From positions 142,702 to 206,701 of the forward strand of contig NZ_NIJK01000054.1 in the NCBI RefSeq assembly GCF_002836975.1: a stretch of DNA of 64,000 nt, given 5' to 3'. The notes below the pieces were generated by a model. The model was not told where the DNA came from. It saw only the letters and a program-made list of their open reading frames with translations, and ran no database searches. Below are positions 1-9,280 of the stretch, piece after piece. Source of the DNA: Shewanella indica. GTDB taxonomy: Bacteria > Pseudomonadota > Gammaproteobacteria > Enterobacterales > Shewanellaceae. Position numbers and translations under genes: made by a program. Within the stretch, counting starts at the first letter, position 1. Every line of letters begins with the position of its first letter.

Positions 1-120
1 TACTGTGATTGGGATAGAATGGCGCCCCCATTTTGGGAGGCAAATCACTTAAGAAAAGTTTCAGAAGGTGACGCCGTTATGCACTGGAAATTAGGTTCCA
101 GCCAGCAGAAGTTGAGGTAA
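1..120 (+). CDS. C-terminal fragment of an unidentified gene (runs off left edge)
   Basis: Frame 1 is open from the first base of the window to a TAA at 118-120, giving 39 residues that end ...AVMHWKLGSSQQKLR. It has the mixed composition of a real protein end, and its stop overlaps the trhO start region (TAATG), which suggests translational coupling. I do not recognise the family. The stretch is short, so an open frame by chance is possible. Confidence 0.5.
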   Translation, partial: YCDWDRMAPPFWEANHLRKVSEGDAVMHWKLGSSQQKLR

Positions 121-122
121 TG

Positions 123-1103
123 ATGTCCAAAATAGTTGTATGTGCTTTATATAAGTTTGTTTCCCTGCCGGATTATGAGGCTTTGCGTCAGCCGTTGCTG
201 GAAACCATGGAAGACAATGGTATTCGCGGCACCTTGCTGCTGGCTGCCGAAGGCATTAATGGCACTGTGGCCGGCTCGGAAAACGGTATCAATACCCTGA
301 TGGCCTGGTTGGACGCTCAAAATGGTCTGGATAATATCGTCTCCAAGCGCTCATTTGATGAAGAGATGCCGTTCTATCGCACCAAGGTCAAACTCAAGAA
401 AGAGATAGTCACCATGGGGGTGGAAGGCATAGATCCCAGAGAAGTGGTCGGCACCTATGTCAAACCTCAAGACTGGAATGCGCTGATCTCCGATCCCGAT
501 GTGTTGCTGGTTGATACCCGCAACGACTATGAAGTGCAAATTGGTACCTTCAAGAATGCCGTCAATCCCGAGACCGAGACTTTCCGCGAGTTCCCGGAAT
601 ATGTGAAGCAGCAGTTGGATCCGGCCAAGCACAAGAAAGTAGCCATGTTTTGCACCGGCGGGATCCGCTGTGAAAAGTCCACTGCCTACCTTAAGCAACA
701 AGGCTTTGATGAGGTATATCACCTCGAAGGCGGGATCCTCAAATATCTGGAAGATGTGCCCGAAGAGCAGAGTCTGTGGCAGGGAGAGTGCTTTGTTTTC
801 GATAACCGGGTTTCAGTGGATCACCAGCTGCAAAAAGGTCAGTACGATCAGTGTAATGCCTGCCGGATGCCGATAACCGAGGCCGATAAGCAGAGCCCGG
901 CCTACGAGCAGGGGGTCAGCTGTCCCCATTGCATAGATAAGCTGGATGAAAAGCAGCGCCGGCGCTTTATCGAGCGTGAGCGACAGATGCAACTGGCCAA
1001 GCATCGCGGTGAGGCCCACATAGGCGCCGATGTCAAAGAAGTGATCCATAAGCGCCGCGAGCAAAAACAGCGTCAGAAAGAGCAGGCCAAGCAAACGTCC
1101 TGA
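123..1103 (+). CDS. trhO: tRNA uridine(34) hydroxylase TrhO (YceA family, rhodanese domain)
   Basis: Oxygen-dependent enzyme that hydroxylates uridine 34 of tRNA to 5-hydroxyuridine (family knowledge for YceA/TrhO). The protein starts SKIVVCALYKFVSLPDYEAL, has an N-terminal acylphosphatase-like region with GTLLLAAEGINGTVAG, and a rhodanese domain around residues 115-215 with the active-site loop MFCTGGIRCEKS (Cys at about 181). A Cys-rich segment (CNACRMP, CPHC) follows, then a basic Lys/Arg/Gln-rich tail. The usual length is about 320-350 aa. Two adjacent ATG codons lie at 120 and 123. I chose 123 because the GAGG at 114-117 then sits five bases upstream. An intrinsic terminator follows. Confidence 0.92.
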   Translation: MSKIVVCALYKFVSLPDYEALRQPLLETMEDNGIRGTLLLAAEGINGTVAGSENGINTLMAWLDAQNGLDNIVSKRSFDEEMPFYRTKVKLKKEIVTMGVEGIDPREVVGTYVKPQDWNALISDPDVLLVDTRNDYEVQIGTFKNAVNPETETFREFPEYVKQQLDPAKHKKVAMFCTGGIRCEKSTAYLKQQGFDEVYHLEGGILKYLEDVPEEQSLWQGECFVFDNRVSVDHQLQKGQYDQCNACRMPITEADKQSPAYEQGVSCPHCIDKLDEKQRRRFIERERQMQLAKHRGEAHIGADVKEVIHKRREQKQRQKEQAKQTS

Positions 1104-1127
1104 TAGCGCTAAGAAATCTAATCATCG

Positions 1128-1151
1128 AAGGAGCCCATTGGCTCCTTTTTG
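1128..1151 (+). terminator. Rho-independent terminator after trhO
   Basis: Stem AAGGAGCC / GGCTCCTT (1128-1135 and 1140-1147) with a CATT loop, followed by a T run. It lies 25 bases after the trhO stop. Confidence 0.85.
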
Positions 1152-1402
1152 ATATGCAGATGATTTAGGTGCCTCCAGTCATTATGGTTTTTCGATACCG
1201 GAACAAACAGCAGCCTTTCCCCACTCAATACCCATTCAGGTTTCTTGGCCAAAAAAAACAGCTTTTTCTTTAATTTGTGCCGTCCAGACAAAGCCCTTCA
1301 CATAACTGCAATCTTGATTAACCAAATCTGTCATCTGGATCTTAGACAATCAGGCCGCTCTACCTTTACTTGCGACCAATTTACTTCAACCCAATACGGA
1401 TG

Positions 1403-2905
1403 ATGAAAGTGATGAAAAATAGATTAGCTGCGTTGATCTCTTGCAGCCTGGTAAGCATGGCGGCCAACAGCGCCGTGTTACCCAGTGTTCAAACTGACAG
1501 CCATTGGTATAAGGAAAGCGCTCAGCGCGTGTCAGACAAGGCTACATTAGAATCAAAAGCAAAAGCCAAAAACGTCATTTTGTTTGTCGGTGACGGCATG
1601 GGGATCTCCACTTTGACTGCCGCGCGTATCTTCCAAGGACAGCAGATAGCCGGTAACCAGGGCGGTGAAGAGAACTTCCTGAGTTTTGAGAAGTTTGATC
1701 ATACCGCATTGATCAAGACCTATAACACCAACCAGCAAACACCGGACAGTGCCGGCACCATGACGGCCATTGCGACTGGGGTAAAGTCCAAAGCGGGGGT
1801 GATTTCGGTATCCGAACAGAGCCTTCGTGGCAACTGCCTGTCATCCAAAGGTAATGAGCTGGTGACTCTGGTGGATCTGGCCAATGCCAAAGGCTTATCT
1901 ACCGGTGTGGTGAGCACTGCACGTATCACCCACGCCACCCCGGCAGCAACCTATGCCCATAGCCCGGAGCGCGACTGGGAATCTGACGCCAAGCTGCCTG
2001 CCGAAGCGGTAGCCAACGAGTGTAAAGATATTGCCTACCAGATGGTGATGCGCGATAAAGACAATGCCCTGTCAGTCGCCCTGGGCGGCGGTCGCCGCGC
2101 CTTTATTCCTGAAACCGTGACTGATGGCGAGAACAAGAAAGGGCAACGTAAGGATGGCCTGGACTTGACCAAGGCTTGGGTCGACAACCTGGACAACGCC
2201 GCCTATGTGTGGAACAGCACGGAGTTTGACGCCATAGATGCCGGCACCACAGATCACCTGCTGGGCTTGTTCAACTCCTCCCACATGGAATATGAAGCGG
2301 ACCGCGCCGATGATGTGGGCGGTGAACCTTCATTGACCCAGATGACAGCGAAATCCATCGAGATTTTGCAGAAGAACGACAAGGGCTATCTGCTGATTGT
2401 CGAGTCGGGTCGTATCGACCATGGTCACCACGCCGGTAACGCCAAGCGCGCCCTGGCCGATGCGGTGGAACTCTCCAACGCCGTTAAGGCGGCGGTAGAA
2501 AACACCAACCCGGAAGAGACGCTCATTCTGGTCACCGCCGACCACAGCCACGTGTTCACCATCGCAGGTTATCCGAAGCGGGGTAACCCCATTCTTGGTC
2601 TGGTACACGGCGTAGACGGAAACCTTTCTACTGCCCTTGACGGTAAGCCATACACTACCTTGGGTTACACCAATGGCCCGGGCGCCGTTGTGGGGAACCG
2701 TGACGACCTAACCTCTGTGGACACTCAAGACAAAGACTTTATCCAACAAGCTCTTATTCCTATGGGAAGTGAAACCCACGCCGGTGAAGACATCAGTCTG
2801 CACGCCACAGGCCCCGGCGCCAATCTGGTGCAGGGTGTAATGGAGCAGAACGTGATTTTCCACATTATCAATCAAGCCCAAGAGCTTGGCGGTACTAAGT
2901 ATTAA
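1403..2905 (+). CDS. Alkaline phosphatase, PhoA family, exported (copy 1 of a tandem pair)
   Basis: Periplasmic phosphomonoesterase. A signal peptide (MKNRLAALISCSLVSMAANSA) precedes the mature protein. Family signatures in order: metal-binding VGDGMGISTLTAARI; nucleophile loop TPDSAGTMTA (Ser near residue 116); ESGRIDHGHHAGNAKRAL, giving Asp/His zinc ligands; TADHSHVFT; and SETHAGEDISLHATGPGA with the last His ligand. About 500 aa fits the family. The frame extends upstream to a TTG at 1370, but ATGs at 1400, 1403 and 1412 are closer to the signal peptide; the exact start is uncertain. The next gene, 14 bases downstream, is a paralogue, so the two are probably co-transcribed and arose by duplication. 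Confidence 0.9.
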   Translation: MKVMKNRLAALISCSLVSMAANSAVLPSVQTDSHWYKESAQRVSDKATLESKAKAKNVILFVGDGMGISTLTAARIFQGQQIAGNQGGEENFLSFEKFDHTALIKTYNTNQQTPDSAGTMTAIATGVKSKAGVISVSEQSLRGNCLSSKGNELVTLVDLANAKGLSTGVVSTARITHATPAATYAHSPERDWESDAKLPAEAVANECKDIAYQMVMRDKDNALSVALGGGRRAFIPETVTDGENKKGQRKDGLDLTKAWVDNLDNAAYVWNSTEFDAIDAGTTDHLLGLFNSSHMEYEADRADDVGGEPSLTQMTAKSIEILQKNDKGYLLIVESGRIDHGHHAGNAKRALADAVELSNAVKAAVENTNPEETLILVTADHSHVFTIAGYPKRGNPILGLVHGVDGNLSTALDGKPYTTLGYTNGPGAVVGNRDDLTSVDTQDKDFIQQALIPMGSETHAGEDISLHATGPGANLVQGVMEQNVIFHIINQAQELGGTKY

Positions 2906-2919
2906 TTGGGAGCAAGGAA

Positions 2920-4557
2920 ATGAATAAGAAATTACTGGTACTGTCTTTGGCCGCGATTCTCGGCTTGGCGGCCTGTGGAAGTGACGGTGACAACGGCAAG
3001 GACGGCAACGCAGGCACTCCGGGCACAGATGGAAGCAACGGCAGTGACGGAAAAGACTGGACCGCCGTTAATCAATGGTATGTCGATGGTCAAAACCGCG
3101 TCACCAAGGCGTCCAATATGAGCAATAACACCCAGGCGGGTGCGGCGAAAAACATCATCTTGTTTGTCGGTGATGGCATGGGCGTTTCAACTGTGACTGC
3201 GGCGCGGATCCTCGATGGTCAGCTCAAGGGGCAAACCGGAGAGGAAAACTCACTTTCCTTTGAGACTCTGCCTTATCTTGGCCTGGCCAAGACTTATAAT
3301 GTCGATGGTCAAACCCCGGATTCGGCCGGCACCATGACGGCCATGGTCACCGGGGTGAAGACGGACGTTGGCGTGATCTCACAGGCTGAAGGTGTTGAGC
3401 GCGGCGTTTGTTCTTCCACCAGGGGTCAAAACCTGGTGACTTCGCTGGAACTGGCCGCCATGGCGGGTATGGCTACAGGTGTGGTTTCGACCGCACGTAT
3501 CACTCATGCTACCCCGGCTGCCACTTATGCCCATGTGCCGGATCGCGACTGGGAAGCGGACAGCAACTTGCCGGCCGAAGCCGTCAGCAACGGCTGTAAA
3601 GACATTGCCGCCCAGATGCTGGACTTCAATAACGGCAAAGGGATCAATGTGGTTATGGGCGGTGGTCGCCGCGCCTTTATTCCCAACACCACTATCGATC
3701 CAGAAGGCAAAGCGGGTAAGCGTAACGATGGTCGCGATCTGACCGCCGAGTGGTTGTCTCAGTACTCCAATGCCAGTTACGTTACCGACCGCGACAGTTT
3801 CCTGGCGATGGATACCGGCACCACAGAGCATGCGCTGGGGCTGTTTAACTCCTCTCACATGGAATATGACTACGACAGAGTCGAGGCAGGCGTTACCGGC
3901 GAGCCTTCTCTGGCAGAGATGACGGCCAAGAGTATCGATATTCTGAAAAAGAACGACAAAGGCTTTGTCCTGATCGTTGAAGCCGGTCGTATCGACCATG
4001 CTCACCATGCCGGTAATGCGGCCCGCGCCCTGTACGACACCATAGCCTTGTCTGAGGCGGTACGTGTCGCCATGGAGAAGACTTCGGCCAATGACACCTT
4101 GCTGATGGTTACTGCTGACCACAGCCATGTGTTCACCATCGCCGGCTATCCGACCCGAGGTAATCCTATCCTGGGTCTGGTGAAGAGTAACGACGCCAAC
4201 GGTCAGCCGTCGGTCACCAACTCTACCGATGCCAACGGCATGCCTTATACCACTGTTGGTTATGCCAATGGTCTGGGCTTTGGCTCGCTGGCGACCGGTG
4301 GCGATGAGCGATACAACTATGCCGCCGAGCCTGGTCGGGTGGATCTGAATTACATAGACACCCAGAGTGTGGGGTTCCATCAGGAAGCATTGGTGCCGCT
4401 GGCAAGTGAAACCCATGCCGGTGAAGATGTGGCCATCTTCGCTCGCGGCCCGGGTGCCAGCCTGGTTCAGGGTACGGTTGAGCAGAACCACATCTTCCAT
4501 GTGATGAACTTTGCCGGTGATTTGGTCAATAAGGCCGAGGCCGCCGCGGCGCAATAA
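2920..4557 (+). CDS. Alkaline phosphatase, PhoA family, lipoprotein with collagen-like linker (copy 2)
   Basis: Membrane-anchored phosphomonoesterase. The lipoprotein signal MNKKLLVLSLAAILGLAAC has its lipobox Cys at residue 19. Residues about 20-45 are a Gly-X-Y run (GSDGDNGKDGNAGTPGTDG then GSNGSDGKD) resembling a short collagen-like or flexible linker. The phosphatase domain follows with all signatures seen in the upstream paralogue: VGDGMGVSTVTAARI, TPDSAGTMTA (Ser about 135), EAGRIDHAHHAGNAARAL, TADHSHVFT and SETHAGEDVAIFARGPGA. Start is ATG with GGGAGCAAGGAA just upstream. The same substrate class with a different location suggests division of labour between soluble and lipid-anchored forms. 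A strong terminator follows. Confidence 0.9.
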   Translation: MNKKLLVLSLAAILGLAACGSDGDNGKDGNAGTPGTDGSNGSDGKDWTAVNQWYVDGQNRVTKASNMSNNTQAGAAKNIILFVGDGMGVSTVTAARILDGQLKGQTGEENSLSFETLPYLGLAKTYNVDGQTPDSAGTMTAMVTGVKTDVGVISQAEGVERGVCSSTRGQNLVTSLELAAMAGMATGVVSTARITHATPAATYAHVPDRDWEADSNLPAEAVSNGCKDIAAQMLDFNNGKGINVVMGGGRRAFIPNTTIDPEGKAGKRNDGRDLTAEWLSQYSNASYVTDRDSFLAMDTGTTEHALGLFNSSHMEYDYDRVEAGVTGEPSLAEMTAKSIDILKKNDKGFVLIVEAGRIDHAHHAGNAARALYDTIALSEAVRVAMEKTSANDTLLMVTADHSHVFTIAGYPTRGNPILGLVKSNDANGQPSVTNSTDANGMPYTTVGYANGLGFGSLATGGDERYNYAAEPGRVDLNYIDTQSVGFHQEALVPLASETHAGEDVAIFARGPGASLVQGTVEQNHIFHVMNFAGDLVNKAEAAAAQ

Positions 4558-4570
4558 AGTTTAGCGTTTC

Positions 4571-4634
4571 GCAGCCTGATGCCCCTGCCTGCCTCTAGTT
4601 TCAGGCAGGGTGCCAGGCTGCTTCTTTGGTTTTA
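4571..4634 (+). terminator. Strong hairpin terminator after the phosphatase pair
   Basis: Two-part stem: GCAGCCTG (4571-4578) with CAGGCTGC (4614-4621), and CCCTGCCTG (4583-4591) with CAGGCAGGG (4602-4610), followed by a T-rich tail. Confidence 0.8.
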
Positions 4635-4669
4635 GTCTTTTGTTTTAGAGTCATATCAGTAGGTTTATT

Positions 4670-5620
4670 ATGTCCCGTGTAACATTCAAGCCAGCGTTTC
4701 CCTTTTTTTCCCGCGTAGCGCTTCATATCGCTCCTCGCACAGCTCATTGCACAGCCCCTCGCGTTCTTTGTCGCCCACTCACGTTTTCACTCGCTTTGGG
4801 GCTCACAGCTTCGCTGGGGCAGTTTGCCATGGCCAATACCCAGTCTGCCAGCAACCAGCCAGGCAGCCAGGAGCACGCCCATGTCAAAGCGGGCGGCTCA
4901 ATTGGCAATGATGCTAATGTTTGTGCCGCCAAACCCGGCCGTTTTCAAGCCAGCTATCAGATCACTGTTGGCAGTGGTGAGCAGGCCAGGCAGCAGCAAC
5001 TGATCCTGACGCGCTTTGACGATACCATCATCTATCAACGCAGCCCTGTCAGCTATGAGGCTTGGCATAAAAATGGCGAGTATGTGCGTTATTTCCCCCA
5101 GGAGAAACGCTCTATCAGCTATCGCCGCGGCGATCTCTTGGCGCTGAACATTCGCACCGATCTCGATAGGCAGTTTCATCTGATATCGCCTGCAGCCTTG
5201 AGTCGATTTGAAAAGGGCCAAAGCCTGCAAGATAGCTGCTTCACCCGTCAGAGCTATTCCTTTAAGAGCAAGGGTCATGACGAAAACCATAGTCACGCGA
5301 ACAAAAGTGCCGCTAACGAGCCGCAGTCTATGCAACTGAGCTGGATAAGTGAGCTGGAACTGCCGGCCGAGATGACCATCACTCAAGGTGAGCAGCATAT
5401 TGTTTATCGGCTCAGCAAACTGACGCCTGTGAGCCAGGAGAGTTTCAAGCGGCTTACTTCAGGTTTCCAGGATCTCGACTTTGCCGATGTGGGCGACAGT
5501 GAGTCTGACCCTTTTATTGCCAAGATGATCACCCAGGGCTTTATTCAACATGGCAGCTCAGGCTTCTACTCGGCAGATGGGCAGCAGCTTGAAGGTGGGC
5601 ATCACAGCCACAGTCATTGA
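4670..5620 (+). CDS. Exported His-rich hypothetical protein
   Basis: I do not recognise a named family. The N-terminus has a long basic leader and then a hydrophobic segment ending SLGQFAMA, consistent with a signal peptide cleaved near residue 55. Three His clusters stand out: HAHVKAGG just after cleavage, HDENHSHANKS mid-protein, and GGHHSHSH at the very C-terminus. These suggest metal (zinc, nickel or copper) binding. Position right after two zinc-dependent phosphatases makes a periplasmic metal role plausible, but this is inference. The ribosome site is weak (TAGG), so translation may begin elsewhere. It converges with ppx. Confidence 0.7.
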   Translation: MSRVTFKPAFPFFSRVALHIAPRTAHCTAPRVLCRPLTFSLALGLTASLGQFAMANTQSASNQPGSQEHAHVKAGGSIGNDANVCAAKPGRFQASYQITVGSGEQARQQQLILTRFDDTIIYQRSPVSYEAWHKNGEYVRYFPQEKRSISYRRGDLLALNIRTDLDRQFHLISPAALSRFEKGQSLQDSCFTRQSYSFKSKGHDENHSHANKSAANEPQSMQLSWISELELPAEMTITQGEQHIVYRLSKLTPVSQESFKRLTSGFQDLDFADVGDSESDPFIAKMITQGFIQHGSSGFYSADGQQLEGGHHSHSH

Positions 5621-5670
5621 TTAACCCCAGCCATTAATTGACCACAGTTACGGATATAAGAAGAGCCTAG

Positions 5671-7173
5671 TCACACATCGGCATAACTTATCTGCAGCTC
5701 AAAGCCCAACTGGGCGAGCTGCTTTTGCTCCCGCTGCAAGTCTTTGGCAAACAGGCTGATACGTTGACGCGGTTCGGGCAGGCTTATCTGCATCCCTGTT
5801 GCCGTGGGTTTTACCCGGGTGATTTTCAAGCTGCGGGCGATACGGCCGAGATTCAGCAGTACGGCGAGCCGCAGCAGCGCCATTAGGCGGATGAGGCGTA
5901 ATTTCTGAGCGGGCTCCAGTTGTGCCAGCGCCTCCAGGTTGGGTTTCTTGCGCTGGTTGCCAATCAGCAGTGCCAACAGCTGTTGCTGCTCTTGGCTGAA
6001 ACCGGGCAGATCGCTATTGGCTATGATGTAGGCACCGTGTTTGTGGTGAGCGCGGGAGTTGATATGGATCCCTATCTCATGCAGTTTCACCGCATGTTCC
6101 AGCAGGGCGCGCCAGGACTCGAGTTGCCAACCGTCGGCCACGGCATCAAACAGCTGTTTGGCCGAAGTGGCCACCTTGGCGGCATGGTTCAAGTCCACAT
6201 GATAGAGTTTGGCCATGCTTTGGACGGTGCGGCCGCTGACATCACCGAATTGGCTGATCCCGGCAAGTTCGTAAAGTACGCCTTCGCGCAGTGCCCCTTG
6301 CGCAAACTGCAACTCGGTGACCGGCAGCCTCTTGAAGAAACTGATCAAGATAGCCAGCCCAGCCGGTAGCAAAGGTGCACGTTTGCTGTCCACCTGCGGC
6401 AGTTCAATCTGATCCACATGACCCCAGCTGAGCAACTGCTGTTTTAACTGCTTGAGCCTGGGCAGAGTGATGGTTTCATCGTTGAAGAAGTGCTGCATCG
6501 CTTCGCAGATGGCCTTGACACTGCCTGAGCTGCCGAGAGTGAGGTCCCAATGGCCGCTGAAATATTCCTTGGCCAGCGAGGCAAACTGTTTATCGGCCGC
6601 TGCCTGGGCGGCGCGAAAGTTCTCCAACGTCAGCTTACCGTCGACAAAGTATTTCTGGTTATAACTGACGCAACCACAGCGCAGGCTCGAGAGTATCTGC
6701 GCCTGAGTCTTTTGGCCAAGCACCACTTCGGTGGAGCCTCCACCGATATCTATGATGAGGTTGCGCTGTGCCAGCTCCTGGCTGTGGGCTATGCCCTTGT
6801 AGATAAGGCGCGCCTCTTCATGGCCGGATACCACTTCGACCGGGTAGGGCATTATGGCCCTGGCGGCCTCGATAAAGGCCTCACGGTTACGGGCAACTCT
6901 CAGAGTGTGGGTGGCCACCAGTCTGACTCTGGCCTGATCCAGAGTAGAAAACCTGAGGTTGAAATCCTTGAGGCAGGCGAGACCGCGCGCTATGGCGTCA
7001 TTATCCAGTCTGTTGTCCCGATCCAGCCCCTCGGCCAACTGTACCAGACGTTTCTCTTTGTGCAGGATCTGAATGCTGCCATCCTGCTCGCGGGCTATCA
7101 CCAGATGAAAGCTGTTGGAGCCCATATCCACGGCGACAAAATGCTTGGGTGTTGCAGTCAAGGTGGTCCTCAT
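5671..7173 (-). CDS. ppx: Exopolyphosphatase Ppx/GppA
   Basis: Releases phosphate from the ends of polyphosphate chains. Actin/Hsp70-fold phosphate loops are visible: FVAVDMGSNSFHLVIA at the N-terminus and NLIIDIGGGSTEVVLG around residue 140. An HD-like helical region with KLHEIGIHINSRAHHKHG lies in the C-terminal half. At 500 aa it matches the family. It lies 7 bases downstream of ppk1 on the same strand, so synthesis and breakdown enzymes form one operon. Confidence 0.95.
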   Translation of the reverse strand: MRTTLTATPKHFVAVDMGSNSFHLVIAREQDGSIQILHKEKRLVQLAEGLDRDNRLDNDAIARGLACLKDFNLRFSTLDQARVRLVATHTLRVARNREAFIEAARAIMPYPVEVVSGHEEARLIYKGIAHSQELAQRNLIIDIGGGSTEVVLGQKTQAQILSSLRCGCVSYNQKYFVDGKLTLENFRAAQAAADKQFASLAKEYFSGHWDLTLGSSGSVKAICEAMQHFFNDETITLPRLKQLKQQLLSWGHVDQIELPQVDSKRAPLLPAGLAILISFFKRLPVTELQFAQGALREGVLYELAGISQFGDVSGRTVQSMAKLYHVDLNHAAKVATSAKQLFDAVADGWQLESWRALLEHAVKLHEIGIHINSRAHHKHGAYIIANSDLPGFSQEQQQLLALLIGNQRKKPNLEALAQLEPAQKLRLIRLMALLRLAVLLNLGRIARSLKITRVKPTATGMQISLPEPRQRISLFAKDLQREQKQLAQLGFELQISYADV

Positions 7174-7180
7174 TTTGCTA

Positions 7181-9280
7181 TTACTTCGGTTCCTGGGGTT
7201 TGGTCAGATCCAGTTGCCGCTGTTTTTCGTAGTTGCCCAGATACTGATGTATGGCTATCTGGGATCTTACCTTACGCTTGTTACCCCGCTTACGGTAGGG
7301 GTTGGATTGATCTTTGTTGATCACCCGCGCCTTGATGTTGTCGGCAAATTGCAGCGCCAGGGTATCGAGGATCATCTGTTTGAGAGCGGGATCATAAACC
7401 GGAGTGCTGACTTCAATACGGTTATCGATATTACGTCCCATCCAGTCGGCAGAGCAGAGAAAGAGTTTGTTTTCGCCGCCTGAGTGAAACAGCATTACCC
7501 GCGAGTGCTCGAGGAATCTGTCCACTATGCTGAAGACCTCAATATTGTTGCTGATCCCGGGAATATTGGGAATAAGCGCGCACATGCCGCGAATAAGCAG
7601 ACGGATTTTGACGCCGGCGCTGGAAGCCTCGTACAGCTTTTGGATCATCGCCTCATCCACCAGATTATTGAGCTTGAGGGTGATGGCGGCCTTGATGCCG
7701 CTTTGGGCATTGATGATCTCCTGCTCGATAAGGCCGGTCAGCTTCTGGCGCGCATTATAGGGAGAGACTATCAGGTGCTGGAAATTATCTCGTCTGTAGG
7801 GGTGCTCAATCAACTCAAATACCTGTTCTATCTCGGCGGTAATTTCCTGATTGGCGGTAAACAGCGAAAGGTCGGTATACACCCTGGCCGTGCCCTCGTT
7901 AAAGTTGCCTGAGCCAATATGGCCATAGAGTCGAATGGCGCCGGCTTCTTCGCGGCCGATAAGGCACATCTTGGCATGAACCTTCAAACTTGGGATCCCA
8001 TGGTGTACCTTGACACCGGCCTCGGCCAGCACCCGACTCCACTCGATATTGGCCTGCTCATCGAAACGGGCCCTGAGCTCAATCACAGTGGTGACCTGTT
8101 TGCCGTTCTTCACCGCATCTATCAGCGACTGGATGATATGGGACTTTCTTGCGACCCGATAGAGGCTGATTTTGATGAACTTGACGGCAGGATCATAGGC
8201 CGCCTGGCGCACCAGCTCGGTAAAGTGGGAAAACTTGTGATAGGGGTAATAAAGCATGATATCGCCGCGGCGAATGGCGTCAAACTTGTTGGCACAGACG
8301 CTGAATCCGGCCGAGTCCAGTGCCGGAAGCTTGTCGTTTTCCAGGTATTTGCGCCCTGGATTGGGAAAGCCGATAAAGTCCTTGAAGCTGTGGTAACGGC
8401 CGCCGGGGATCAGGCACTCGGTATTGGAGATATTCAGCTGCGCCGTAAGCATGCTCAGCATATGCTCCGGCATCTCTTTGTCATACACCAGACGTACCGG
8501 CTCGGCAGTGAGGCGCTTTTTCAGGCCCTTGGTGAGCTTTTCCAGTTGGCTCTGTTCCAGCTCATCGGTGAGATCGAAGTCGGCGTCGCGGGTCAGCTTC
8601 ATGGAGAAGACTTCGATCTCTTCATATTCGAAGAAAGGGGCGAATAGCTCATCGACACAGTGCCTTATTATGTTATCGAGCAAGATCAAATGCTTGCGGC
8701 GCTTTGAGGTTTCTGCCGGCAGTTGGATGAAACGTGGCACATTCTTGGTGGGCACTTCCACCAGGGCGTACTGACGTTTTTCCCGGCTGTATAGGCATAC
8801 CGCCAGATAAGTGGTGTCATCGTTGAGTTGTTTGAACAGTTCGGAACGGTTACTGAGGATAAGCGGAGTGATGTGGCGCTTGAGCTGATCCTTGAAGTGC
8901 TTTTTCAGCCATTGGCTATGAAAGTCGCTCAGTTGTTTCTCATTGATGAGAAAGATGCTGTGTCTTGCCAGTTCCCGCATTAACTCGCCGTAAATCGCAT
9001 CGAAACGCTCTTGCAGTATCAAGACCTTGGTCTGGATCTTGGCCATCAAATGGCGACTGGAGTTGCGACCTTCCTGCAGGCTGGATAACAGAATCGAGCG
9101 GCGCACCGCAGCAACCCTAACCCGGAAGAACTCATCCATGTTGTTGGAAAATATGCCCAGAAAGCGAACCCGTTCCACCAGAGGAACCAGAGGATCGGCC
9201 GCTTCCTGCAAGACTCTTTCATTGAAAGACAGCCAGGAAAGCTCCTTATCCAGAGAAAATTTTTCGACGGACGGTGACAC
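7181..9280 (-). CDS. ppk1: Polyphosphate kinase 1
   Basis: Polymerises ATP gamma-phosphate into polyphosphate. The N-terminal domain starts FSLDKELSWLSFNERVL and includes FLGIFSNNMDEFFRVRVA. The catalytic region has PSLKVHAKMCLIGR with the autophosphorylated His, GHIGSGNFNEGTARVYTDL, and FSADWMGRNIDNRIEV-like C-terminal signatures. The frame extends upstream to an ATG at 9343, but I place the start at GTG 9280. There GAGGAG lies eight bases upstream and the protein becomes 699 aa, the normal PPK1 length, without an odd Cys-rich leader. First gene of ppk1-ppx. Confidence 0.95.
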   Translation of the reverse strand: MSPSVEKFSLDKELSWLSFNERVLQEAADPLVPLVERVRFLGIFSNNMDEFFRVRVAAVRRSILLSSLQEGRNSSRHLMAKIQTKVLILQERFDAIYGELMRELARHSIFLINEKQLSDFHSQWLKKHFKDQLKRHITPLILSNRSELFKQLNDDTTYLAVCLYSREKRQYALVEVPTKNVPRFIQLPAETSKRRKHLILLDNIIRHCVDELFAPFFEYEEIEVFSMKLTRDADFDLTDELEQSQLEKLTKGLKKRLTAEPVRLVYDKEMPEHMLSMLTAQLNISNTECLIPGGRYHSFKDFIGFPNPGRKYLENDKLPALDSAGFSVCANKFDAIRRGDIMLYYPYHKFSHFTELVRQAAYDPAVKFIKISLYRVARKSHIIQSLIDAVKNGKQVTTVIELRARFDEQANIEWSRVLAEAGVKVHHGIPSLKVHAKMCLIGREEAGAIRLYGHIGSGNFNEGTARVYTDLSLFTANQEITAEIEQVFELIEHPYRRDNFQHLIVSPYNARQKLTGLIEQEIINAQSGIKAAITLKLNNLVDEAMIQKLYEASSAGVKIRLLIRGMCALIPNIPGISNNIEVFSIVDRFLEHSRVMLFHSGGENKLFLCSADWMGRNIDNRIEVSTPVYDPALKQMILDTLALQFADNIKARVINKDQSNPYRKRGNKRKVRSQIAIHQYLGNYEKQRQLDLTKPQEPK

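Noticed and set aside
1296..1312. Possible PhoB box before the alkaline phosphatases (CTTCACATAACTGCAAT)
   Set aside because: The repeats and spacing depart too far from CTGTCAT-N4-CTGTCAT to support a call, though phosphate control is biologically expected.
3379..4554. 391-codon minus-strand frame
   Set aside because: Antisense shadow of the lipoprotein alkaline phosphatase, which has full family signatures on the plus strand.
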